Of a DNA stretch of 64,000 nt, positions 57,337 through 64,000 are shown piece by piece; position 1 is the first letter of the stretch, and every line of letters begins with the position of its first letter. Position numbers and translations under genes: made by a program. The DNA is taken from contig QCJR01000005.1 in assembly GCA_003215895.1 (NCBI GenBank), positions 1-64,000 of the forward strand. Direction: 5' to 3'. The DNA is from Prochlorococcus sp. AG-409-D14 (GTDB lineage Bacteria; Cyanobacteriota; Cyanobacteriia; PCC-6307; Cyanobiaceae). The notes below the pieces were generated by a model. The model saw nothing but the letters and a program-made list of their open reading frames with translations. It ran no database searches and was not told the origin of the DNA.

Positions 57337-58308
57337 ATGAAATTAATAATTAATATCAAGCCATTTTCATTTCAACTAACAAGAAAGTTAATAACCTCGC
57401 AAGGAAGTATTCATAACAAGGTAGGTTTATTGTTGCAAATCAAAGACTCAGATGGGAATTGCGGATGGGGTGAAGTATCACCTCTGGCGAAAAAGGAATT
57501 ACAAAAAAGTATCGAAAGTCTTGATTTTATTGGGAGAAAAACCACAAAAGATTCAATAGAAGATTATTTATGTGAATTGCCAGGAGCACTTGCTTTCGGA
57601 TTAGGAGCATGCCTAGCCGATTTAGAAAATCTGTCTAAAAGTAAGTTAGATTTTGAAGGTTTTGACATCGCAAAATCAGCTTATCTTTTACCTACAGATA
57701 TTGATCCATTAGAGTCAATAATTAAATATGTAGATGGATCAAATGACAAGAAAAGTTCTTGTACAATAAAATGGAAAGTATCTCACCAAGAAAATAACTT
57801 TAAGGAAGAGAAAACATTACAAAAAATCTTAGATATTTTACCAAATAATTTTAAACTTAGAATTGATCCAAATGGAGGATGGAGTCGCCAAAAAGCACAA
57901 GAATGGATCAACGAACTCAAAAACGAACCTCGTTTGGAATGGATTGAACAGCCACTCCCATCAAAAGATATTGAAGGTTTATTTTCCTTAGCCAATCACA
58001 TTCCAATAGCACTAGATGAATCTTTGGTTGAATTTCCATATTTACGAAAAACATGGAAAAGTTGGCAAATACGTCGCCCGGCATTAGATGGTGATCCTAG
58101 ATTGCTGTTAAAAGAAATAGAACAAGAAGGTAGCCAAACAGTTATAAGCACAGCTTTTGAAACTGGGATTGGAAGAAGGTGGATTAATCACCTCGCTGCT
58201 AAGCAAGTCAAAGGGGGAAATCCTTGTGCACCTGGACTTGCACCTGGATGGTGCCCCAAAGGCCCACTCTTTAACAAAAATCCAAAATTAGTCTGGGAAG
58301 CCGTATGA
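57337..58308 (+). CDS. menC: o-Succinylbenzoate synthase MenC
   Basis: A 323-residue enolase-superfamily enzyme dehydrating SHCHC to o-succinylbenzoate. Residues visible: the KxK pair in TIKWKVSH, metal ligands in LRIDPNGGWS, WIEQPLP and IALDESLVEF, and the late Lys/substrate region. Its stop overlaps the menE start by 4 bp (ATGA). A/T-rich and Lys/Asn-rich throughout. Confidence 0.93.
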   Translation: MKLIINIKPFSFQLTRKLITSQGSIHNKVGLLLQIKDSDGNCGWGEVSPLAKKELQKSIESLDFIGRKTTKDSIEDYLCELPGALAFGLGACLADLENLSKSKLDFEGFDIAKSAYLLPTDIDPLESIIKYVDGSNDKKSSCTIKWKVSHQENNFKEEKTLQKILDILPNNFKLRIDPNGGWSRQKAQEWINELKNEPRLEWIEQPLPSKDIEGLFSLANHIPIALDESLVEFPYLRKTWKSWQIRRPALDGDPRLLLKEIEQEGSQTVISTAFETGIGRRWINHLAAKQVKGGNPCAPGLAPGWCPKGPLFNKNPKLVWEAV

Positions 58309-59540
58309 CCAAAATTGCAGTTGTAAAATGTATTCCTGAAAAAACCCCGGAATGTTCAAAAGAAATTTTGAACAATTTTGAAAAGCATAACTGGGTATAT
58401 CTAGCACCTCCAAAAGATCATACAAAAATTTCCACATCGTCAATTTTACCTGAAGGAGAAGGAATAATCATTTCAAGCGGAGGGAGCATTGGAGGTCCAA
58501 ATCTTTGTTTACAATCAATTAAAAATCTAACTAATTCGGCTTTAGCAACAGGAACATGGTTAAAGAATCATGGTCTTAAGCCAAATGAGTGCATCATTCT
58601 CAATTCACTACCTTTACATCATATAAGTGGTTTCATGCCTTGGTGGAGACATCACACGTGGCAATCTGAGTATCACTGGATTTCACCTTCTTTAATGCAT
58701 AAACCACTTCAACTTAAGCAGTTTAGTGAAGTATTAACTAATAAGTATAGACGTCCATTGATTACATCCCTAGTTCCAACTCAATTATCGTCTTTGATTG
58801 ATAATCCTGATGGCTTAAAATGGCTTCAATCTCTAGCTATAATCTGGGTTGGAGGGGCTTTGATCTCAACAGAGCTTGCCGACAAAGCACGAAGAAAGTC
58901 TATTAATTTAGCTCCTTGTTATGGGGCCACCGAAACTGTTGCAATGGTGACTTGCCTGAGTCCCATAGATTTTTTAAAAGGAAGTAATAGTGTTGGTTTT
59001 CCTCTCGAAGATGTTGAGATCAGAATCGACAAAAGAAATTCCCTTAAGATTAAAACTAGTAGGATTGCAACTTCACAATGGAAGAATGATAGATTCGAAT
59101 CAATTACAGATACAAATGGATGGTGGGAAGCAGGCGATTTAGCTCAATACATCAATCTCGACAATAGAAAAGCAATACAAATTCTAGGCAGAAGAGATTC
59201 AGCTATAAATTCTGGTGGTGAAACGATTTTCCCAGAAGATATCGAAATAGAATTAATGAAAATAATCTCGAAAAGTCAAATCCCAATTCAAGACATTTTT
59301 GTACTAGGAGTTAGTGATAAGAAATGGGGGCAACGTTTAGTTGCCTTAACTAAATTCAAAGAAAAAGGAATCAACAGATATGCAATCATCTCACTTATGA
59401 GTGATCTCATTAAAGACTGGCAACCATCCAAAAAACCACTACATTGGTACGATTGTCCAAAACTTTCAAGAAATATCAATAAAAAATGGGAAATCAAAAA
59501 ATGGCAAGATTGGATAGCCTTTAATAGACCTATTAACTAA
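58305..59540 (+). CDS. menE: o-Succinylbenzoate-CoA ligase MenE (short form)
   Basis: An ANL-superfamily acyl-CoA ligase that activates o-succinylbenzoate. At 411 residues it is shorter than most MenE proteins and seems to lack part of the N-terminal subdomain. The usual P-loop STGTTGxPK is degenerate here (SSGGSIGGP), while the later motifs are intact: YGATETVAMV, the GRRDSAINSGGETIFPEDIE hinge block, and the C-terminal catalytic Lys in NKKWEIKKWQ. Context between menC and the thioesterase supports MenE. Confidence 0.9.
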   Translation: MTKIAVVKCIPEKTPECSKEILNNFEKHNWVYLAPPKDHTKISTSSILPEGEGIIISSGGSIGGPNLCLQSIKNLTNSALATGTWLKNHGLKPNECIILNSLPLHHISGFMPWWRHHTWQSEYHWISPSLMHKPLQLKQFSEVLTNKYRRPLITSLVPTQLSSLIDNPDGLKWLQSLAIIWVGGALISTELADKARRKSINLAPCYGATETVAMVTCLSPIDFLKGSNSVGFPLEDVEIRIDKRNSLKIKTSRIATSQWKNDRFESITDTNGWWEAGDLAQYINLDNRKAIQILGRRDSAINSGGETIFPEDIEIELMKIISKSQIPIQDIFVLGVSDKKWGQRLVALTKFKEKGINRYAIISLMSDLIKDWQPSKKPLHWYDCPKLSRNINKKWEIKKWQDWIAFNRPIN

Positions 59541-59543
59541 AAA

Positions 59544-59990
59544 TTAAAAACTAGATTCATGAAGCCACATATTTATTTGCTTAGATAATGCACATATGTC
59601 TCTTGTAATCGGATTTATCGATACATGTTTTATATTTGCCGTGCCGATTTTATGACCATTTTTTTTAAATTTAAATCGAAGTACAAATGAAGAGTCATTT
59701 ATCTTCTCTGGATTTAGTTCGATATTGATAGTATCTCCAACATAAAGTGGTTGAAAATAATTTGCTTCACAATGAACAACTGGTAAAGCTAGATCCAGTT
59801 GGCTTATATTGTTTTGGTTTGTAGGGAAAATTTCTTGTAAAACTGCTCCATATTTTTCTAAACTTGCTTCCCAAGTTTCATGACACCATCTGAATAATTC
59901 AAGAAAATGCACCACGCCAGCAGCATCTGTCTCACCAAAACGAACGGTTCGTTTCAAACATAGCCATTCTCTAGGATTACGCTTTTCCAA
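59544..59990 (-). CDS. 1,4-Dihydroxy-2-naphthoyl-CoA thioesterase (hotdog fold)
   Basis: A 148-residue 4-hydroxybenzoyl-CoA-thioesterase-like hotdog protein that in cyanobacteria frees DHNA from its CoA ester before MenA. The catalytic Asp lies in RFGETDAAGVVHFLELFRW; the rest of the hotdog strands (LPVVHCEANYFQPLYVGDTI, FVLRFKFKKNGHKIG) are typical. TTG start (MEKRNPREWL). Its stop is 3 bp from menE; Slr0204-type assignment rests on context plus motif. Confidence 0.85.
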   Translation of the reverse strand: MEKRNPREWLCLKRTVRFGETDAAGVVHFLELFRWCHETWEASLEKYGAVLQEIFPTNQNNISQLDLALPVVHCEANYFQPLYVGDTINIELNPEKINDSSFVLRFKFKKNGHKIGTANIKHVSINPITRDICALSKQINMWLHESSF

Positions 59991-59995
59991 AAAAC

Positions 59996-61180
59996 CTATC
60001 TATCAACGGAACCCATAATCACGTCAATTGAGCCTAAGATGGCCATTATGTCAGCCACCTTAGCTCCCTTCAGGATATGAGGAAGTATCTGCAAATTATT
60101 AGAATCAGCTGCTCTAATTTTAAACCGCCAAGGAGTTACATCATTATTACCTTGAATAAATACTCCTATCTCTCCTTTCCCAGACTCAAGGCGTGTATAT
60201 AATTCACCATTAGGAATCTTAAAAGTAGGTGCGACCTTCTTAGCTACATATTGATAATCAAAGCCTGACATATCTCCCTTTTTCCCCTCAATTGTCCTTT
60301 TTGCCTCAAGATTTTCTGTTGCCCCCCCTGGAATCATCTCACAAGCTTGTCGTAATATTTTTAGTGACTGTCTCATTTCTTCCATACGAACTCTATATCT
60401 TGCATAACAATCACCCTCTTTCTCCCATGCAATATCCCATTCAAAATCGTCATAACACTCATAATGATCTACCTTCCTCAAATCCCATGGAACACCAGCG
60501 GCCCGAAGCATTGGGCCAGAAAGACTCCAATTAATCGCTTGCTCTTTCCCTATAACTCCTAAACCTTCTATACGTCTACGAAAGATAGGGTTATTAGTTA
60601 TCAATTTTTCATACTCATCAATTTTTGGACCAAACCAATTACAAAAATCTTTACATTTTTCCAACCAACCCCAAGGTAAATCACATGCAACGCCACCAAT
60701 ACGAAAATAATTATTATTAATCAATCTCTGACCAGTTGCAGCCTCCCATAAATCATAAATCATCTCTCTTTCTCTAAAAATATAAAAGAAAGGAGTTTGA
60801 GCCCCGACGTCAGCTAAAAATGGGCCTAACCATAGCAAATGATTAGCGATCCTATTCAACTCAAGCATTATCACTCTGATATAACTTGCTCTCTTAGGTA
60901 CCTTTATATTTGCTAAACGCTCAGGAGCATTAACAACAATGGCTTCATAAAACATACCTGCCGCATAATCCATGCGGCTTACGTAAGGAACAAACATGAC
61001 GTTTGTTCTATTCTCAGCAATTTTCTCCATCCCTCTATGCAAGTAACCAATAACTGGTTCACAATCAACAACATCCTCTCCATCAAGGGTTACGACCAAT
61101 CGCAATACCCCATGCATTGATGGATGATGTGGCCCAAAGTTGACCACCATTGGCTCCGTACGCGTTTCAAGCTGCGTCAT
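59996..61180 (-). CDS. ndhH: NAD(P)H-quinone oxidoreductase subunit H (NDH-1)
   Basis: The 49-kDa-type catalytic-core subunit of NDH-1, used in respiration, cyclic electron flow and CO2 uptake. The 394-residue protein starts [20 protein letters not shown] and follows the family along its length: [51 protein letters not shown] and [17 protein letters not shown] at the C-terminus. ATG at 61180 is chosen over a TTG six codons upstream. Transcribed toward the thioesterase gene with a 5-bp gap. Confidence 0.97.
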   Translation of the reverse strand: MTQLETRTEPMVVNFGPHHPSMHGVLRLVVTLDGEDVVDCEPVIGYLHRGMEKIAENRTNVMFVPYVSRMDYAAGMFYEAIVVNAPERLANIKVPKRASYIRVIMLELNRIANHLLWLGPFLADVGAQTPFFYIFREREMIYDLWEAATGQRLINNNYFRIGGVACDLPWGWLEKCKDFCNWFGPKIDEYEKLITNNPIFRRRIEGLGVIGKEQAINWSLSGPMLRAAGVPWDLRKVDHYECYDDFEWDIAWEKEGDCYARYRVRMEEMRQSLKILRQACEMIPGGATENLEAKRTIEGKKGDMSGFDYQYVAKKVAPTFKIPNGELYTRLESGKGEIGVFIQGNNDVTPWRFKIRAADSNNLQILPHILKGAKVADIMAILGSIDVIMGSVDR

Positions 61181-61221
61181 TGGGCCTAACCAAAGCAATG
61201 TCTAAATACTAGTAAAAACTT

Positions 61222-62136
61222 ATGAAAGAAGGGCCAATTAGTTCAAGTTCTAACTTTAATCATGTCCCAATAATGGGGAAAGAAATAATTCAATCACTAA
61301 AGGAATTACCAAGTGAATTAACAAAACAAGGATTAATTATTGATGCCACGATTGGAGGAGGGGGACATTCAGCTCAAATACTAGAGAATTTCCCAGGAAT
61401 CAAAATTATTGGGCTTGATCAAGATCCAATAGCTAGAGAAGCAGCATCAAAAAGATTGAAAAAGTTTGGCACAAGAATAAAAATAATCTCTACAAACTTC
61501 GCAGACTTTTCACTTAACGAACAAGCCATTTGCGTCTTAGCGGATCTTGGAGTTAGTAGTCATCAACTTGATGAGCCTTCACGAGGTTTTAGCTTTCGTT
61601 TTGATGGTCCTGTAGATATGAGAATGAATCCTGAGAAAGGTCTAAGTGCAGCCGAACTTATTGACACTCTATCTGAAAAGGATTTAGCAGATTTAATATA
61701 CAATTTAGGTGAAGAAAAACGTTCTAGACGTATTGCAAGAAAAATCAAAAATGATCTTGCAAACAATGGAGCATACAGTGGAACTCAAGCTCTTTCTTAT
61801 GCAATTGCTGGTTGTTTTCCACCCAAGCAAAGACATGGTAGAATTCATCCTTCAACTAGAACTTTTCAGGCCTTAAGGATAGCTGTTAATAATGAATTGG
61901 AATCCCTAGATAGCTTATTAGAAAAAGCTCCAAACTGGTTGATAGAGGATGGACTATTTATGGTAATGAGTTTTCATTCACTAGAAGATAGAAGAGTAAA
62001 ATCGAGCTTTAAAACTGACAATAGATTAAAAGTGCTATCTAAAAAACCCTTGAGGTCAGGCGCCCAAGAGATAGAAGTAAATCCCAGAAGTAAAAGTGCA
62101 AAGTTAAGAATTTCTGCAAAGAAATTATTAAAATAG
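61222..62136 (+). CDS. rsmH: 16S rRNA (cytosine1402-N4)-methyltransferase RsmH (MraW)
   Basis: S-adenosylmethionine-dependent methyltransferase. The 304-residue protein has [15 protein letters not shown], the SAM motif [23 protein letters not shown]-like [33 protein letters not shown] and DMRMNP, and near the end [12 protein letters not shown]. Typical length. Ends 7 bp before the convergent cysteine desulfurase stop; divergent from ndhH across 41 bp. Confidence 0.97.
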   Translation: MKEGPISSSSNFNHVPIMGKEIIQSLKELPSELTKQGLIIDATIGGGGHSAQILENFPGIKIIGLDQDPIAREAASKRLKKFGTRIKIISTNFADFSLNEQAICVLADLGVSSHQLDEPSRGFSFRFDGPVDMRMNPEKGLSAAELIDTLSEKDLADLIYNLGEEKRSRRIARKIKNDLANNGAYSGTQALSYAIAGCFPPKQRHGRIHPSTRTFQALRIAVNNELESLDSLLEKAPNWLIEDGLFMVMSFHSLEDRRVKSSFKTDNRLKVLSKKPLRSGAQEIEVNPRSKSAKLRISAKKLLK

Positions 62137-62143
62137 ACTTAAC

Positions 62144-63292
62144 TTATTGTCTAAGATTAATCACTATATTTGTAATAATCTCAATAGCCTCTGTGATATC
62201 TTTCTGAGTAGTATTTCTCCCAATACTCATCCTTATTGATGCTTCAGCATCTTTTTGGCAGAGCCCTATCTCCTTCAGAACATGAGAAGCTTCACCATTA
62301 CTGCAAGCTGAACCACTAGTACAAAAAATAAACCTTTTTAATTGACCATGCAATTGACTTCCCTTCACACCAAGGAAAGTGATGTTGAGATTATGAGGCA
62401 ATCTTTGATTGATAGATCCATTAACTATCAATCCAGAAATATTCTTTTTTAATCCACTCAACAATAAGTTTCTAAAAAATAAAAGTCTCTTATTCCTCTC
62501 ATCCTGATCTTTTTTTGTTATTTCGACTGCCTTTGCAAAGCCGACAATTAAAGGGACGGGAAGCGTTCCAGATCTTAATCCAAGCTCTTGGCCTCCTCCA
62601 TATTGAGATGGTTCAAGAGGGAATCCTTCCCTAATCACTAAAGCCCCAATACCTTTAGGTCCATAGATTTTGTGAGCACTTAAGCTCATTAAATCAATTC
62701 GAAATTTATCGGGGTCTAAATCTAAGTATCCCAAGGCTTGAGCAGCATCAGTATGAAAAGCGATTCCCTTTCTCTTACAAAAAGAACCTATTTCAGCAAT
62801 CGGTTGTAAAACCCCTATCTCATTATTTGCAGCCATGACGCTAACTAAAAAAGTATCTTTTTCAACAGCTTCAGAAAGTTGTTCAATATCTATTAAACCA
62901 TCTTTATTCGGTTGTAATTCTGACAACCTGAACCCTTCTTTCTGAAGCTGCCTAAGCGGATCAAGAACTGCCTGATGTTCAGTTGAAACGGTAATTATGT
63001 GTCCGCGTTTTCCAATGAGTTTTGCTTTGGCTCTTGCATGTCCAACTAAACCCAAATTATTCGCTTCTGTTGCCCCACTAGTGAAAATCAATCTTTTCGG
63101 ATTGATTTTCAAATATGAAGCTATTTTTTCACGTGATACTTCTACTGCAGCTGAAGCAAAGACACCGGATCGATTATTCGTATTAGAGGGATTACCCCAC
63201 ACCTCATTCCAATAAGGAGCCATCTCCTCAACAACCTTTGTACAACATGGTGTTGAGGATTGAAAATCAAAAATCAGATGATGATTATTCAT
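62144..63292 (-). CDS. Cysteine desulfurase (NifS/IscS family)
   Basis: A 382-residue PLP enzyme mobilising sulfur from cysteine for Fe-S clusters and thio-cofactors. Schiff-base Lys in SLSAHKIYGPKGIGALVIRE, the PLP block TEHQAVLDPLRQL, HTDAAQALGYLDLD, and the active-site Cys loop FCTSGSACSNGEASHVLKEI, long and mobile as in group-I enzymes. Fold and residues support a true desulfurase; whether it serves ISC- or SUF-type assembly cannot be told here. Confidence 0.93.
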   Translation of the reverse strand: MNNHHLIFDFQSSTPCCTKVVEEMAPYWNEVWGNPSNTNNRSGVFASAAVEVSREKIASYLKINPKRLIFTSGATEANNLGLVGHARAKAKLIGKRGHIITVSTEHQAVLDPLRQLQKEGFRLSELQPNKDGLIDIEQLSEAVEKDTFLVSVMAANNEIGVLQPIAEIGSFCKRKGIAFHTDAAQALGYLDLDPDKFRIDLMSLSAHKIYGPKGIGALVIREGFPLEPSQYGGGQELGLRSGTLPVPLIVGFAKAVEITKKDQDERNKRLLFFRNLLLSGLKKNISGLIVNGSINQRLPHNLNITFLGVKGSQLHGQLKRFIFCTSGSACSNGEASHVLKEIGLCQKDAEASIRMSIGRNTTQKDITEAIEIITNIVINLRQ

Positions 63293-63370
63293 TGATTGAT
63301 TCGTTCAGCTAAATAATAGAGAGGAATAAAGGTTAATATCATCTTTAAAAACTCTAGAAGTCCAATTTTT

Positions 63371-64000
63371 ATGAGTGACCCAAATCCATCAACACAAGAA
63401 GTTATTCAGACTCCAAGAATATTACTTGTCGATGACGAGCCTGGCTTAAGGACTGCTGTTCAGGCTTATCTTGAAGATGAAGGATTTCAAGTTACAACAG
63501 CTGTAGATGGAGAAGAGGGATGGGAAAAAGCTCAAAAAATGATTCCTGATGTAATTATCAGTGACGTTATGATGCCTAGATGTGATGGTTATGGGCTTTT
63601 AAAAAAAATTAGAGAAGATGAAAGGCTTGGAGGTACACCTGTAATTTTCCTTACTGCTAAAGGTATGACTGCAGATAGAACTCAAGGTTATCAAGCAGGT
63701 GTAGACGACTACATGCCGAAACCATTTGATCCCGATGAGCTGGTTGCAAGAGTTAGGAATGTAGTGCAGCGGCAAGAGCGACTATTAACTGAAGCTGCAA
63801 GATTTGCAAATGCTGATGTTGGCCAAATGGCAAAACAGATTACAGAGATCAAATCAATGCTTAGCCATGGGGATAAAAATAACTCAAGGAAAGATGATTC
63901 GATTCCTAATTTCACCCCAAGAGAGGCAAGCGTTTTGCAACTAGTTGCAGAAGGTTTAATGAACAAAGAAATTGCAAGACAACTTGAGACTTCTATCCGT
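63371..64000 (+). CDS. rre1: Response regulator with LuxR-type HTH, Rre1/Ycf29-like (3' end outside window)
   Basis: A NarL/FixJ-type two-component regulator; the frame from ATG 63371 is open to the window edge, so the end is missing (210 codons seen). The receiver has the acidic pair in LLVDDEPGLRTAVQ, phospho-acceptor Asp65 (IISDVMMP), the Thr in FLTAKGMTADRTQGYQAG, and Lys in YMPKPFDPDE. The HTH begins FTPREASVLQLVAEGLMNKE and continues IARQLETSIR, the pattern of the cyanobacterial Rre1/plastid Ycf29 family, which is tied to stress and light responses. The subtype is inferred. Confidence 0.88.
   Translation, partial: MSDPNPSTQEVIQTPRILLVDDEPGLRTAVQAYLEDEGFQVTTAVDGEEGWEKAQKMIPDVIISDVMMPRCDGYGLLKKIREDERLGGTPVIFLTAKGMTADRTQGYQAGVDDYMPKPFDPDELVARVRNVVQRQERLLTEAARFANADVGQMAKQITEIKSMLSHGDKNNSRKDDSIPNFTPREASVLQLVAEGLMNKEIARQLETSIR

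Noticed and set aside
60831..61200. Near-repeat TGGGCCTAACCA at 60831 and 61181
   Set aside because: One copy is inside ndhH coding sequence and the other across its start; short imperfect repeats of this length are expected by chance in 64 kb.

Overview
This window is a 64 kb stretch of chromosome from a marine picocyanobacterium, almost certainly Prochlorococcus and plausibly a low-light-adapted lineage. The evidence is the A+T-rich sequence, very tight gene packing with many GTG/TTG starts, photosystem II genes (psbO, psbA), an NDH-1 subunit (ndhH), CP12, inorganic-carbon transporters of the BicA and SbtA/SbtB types, and a complete-looking late phylloquinone branch. The clade is inferred from overall composition and protein character only. 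I see no insertion sequence, phage, CRISPR array, integron, tRNA or rRNA, so this is core genome rather than an island.

Layout. 1-8.5 kb: coaBC (cut by the left edge), psbO, sat, ftsH, a divergent KDPG-aldolase-like gene, aroC and psbA. 8.6-18 kb: a 44-residue gene too short for usual ORF cut-offs, a zinc acylase-like gene, a glutathionyl-hydroquinone-reductase-like GST, a membrane protein, cp12, a 60-residue gene, obgE, mutS2, a glyoxalase-fold gene, hemB and a DnaJ-like gene. 18-22.5 kb: the carbon-uptake cluster bicA-sbtA-sbtB, then a thioredoxin-reductase-like flavoprotein lacking the NADPH motif. 22.5-29 kb: a coiled-coil gene coupled to a UbiB/ABC1 kinase, eno, and a ClpB-family AAA+ gene. 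28.8-32.3 kb: secE-nusG-rplK-rplA, an L10 leader RNA, then rplJ-rplL. 32.3-46.4 kb: rnhA, pyrD, a cobalamin-pathway aminotransferase-like gene, murG, a secreted unknown, pgk, rbgA, rluD, a fused peptide-type ABC ATPase, a RelA/SpoT homologue, a DUF2062 gene and mnmE. 46.4-54.9 kb: nadC, argS, hisC, trpG, dgkA, ybeY, a DUF3285 gene, prfB, a glutaredoxin and gshB. 54.9-60 kb: the phylloquinone genes menF, menA, menC, menE and a DHNA-CoA thioesterase. 60-64 kb: ndhH, rsmH, a cysteine desulfurase and an Rre1/Ycf29-type response regulator that runs off the right edge.

Themes. Several genes serve light-driven metabolism: PsbO and D1 in PSII, FtsH in D1 turnover, phylloquinone for PSI, NdhH for cyclic flow and carbon uptake, and CP12 as the Calvin-cycle switch. 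A flavin thioredoxin reductase that probably takes electrons from ferredoxin could connect photosynthetic electrons to thioredoxin. The best non-textbook signals are structural: a programmed +1 frameshift that restores full-length RF2, a layered L10 leader with an extra stem over the rplJ start, alternative hairpins next to the psbA start codon, a dyad plus two hairpins ahead of psbO, and three very short candidate genes. I found no wholly new multi-gene system; the candidates worth following are the small proteins, the RNA elements and the altered active sites.
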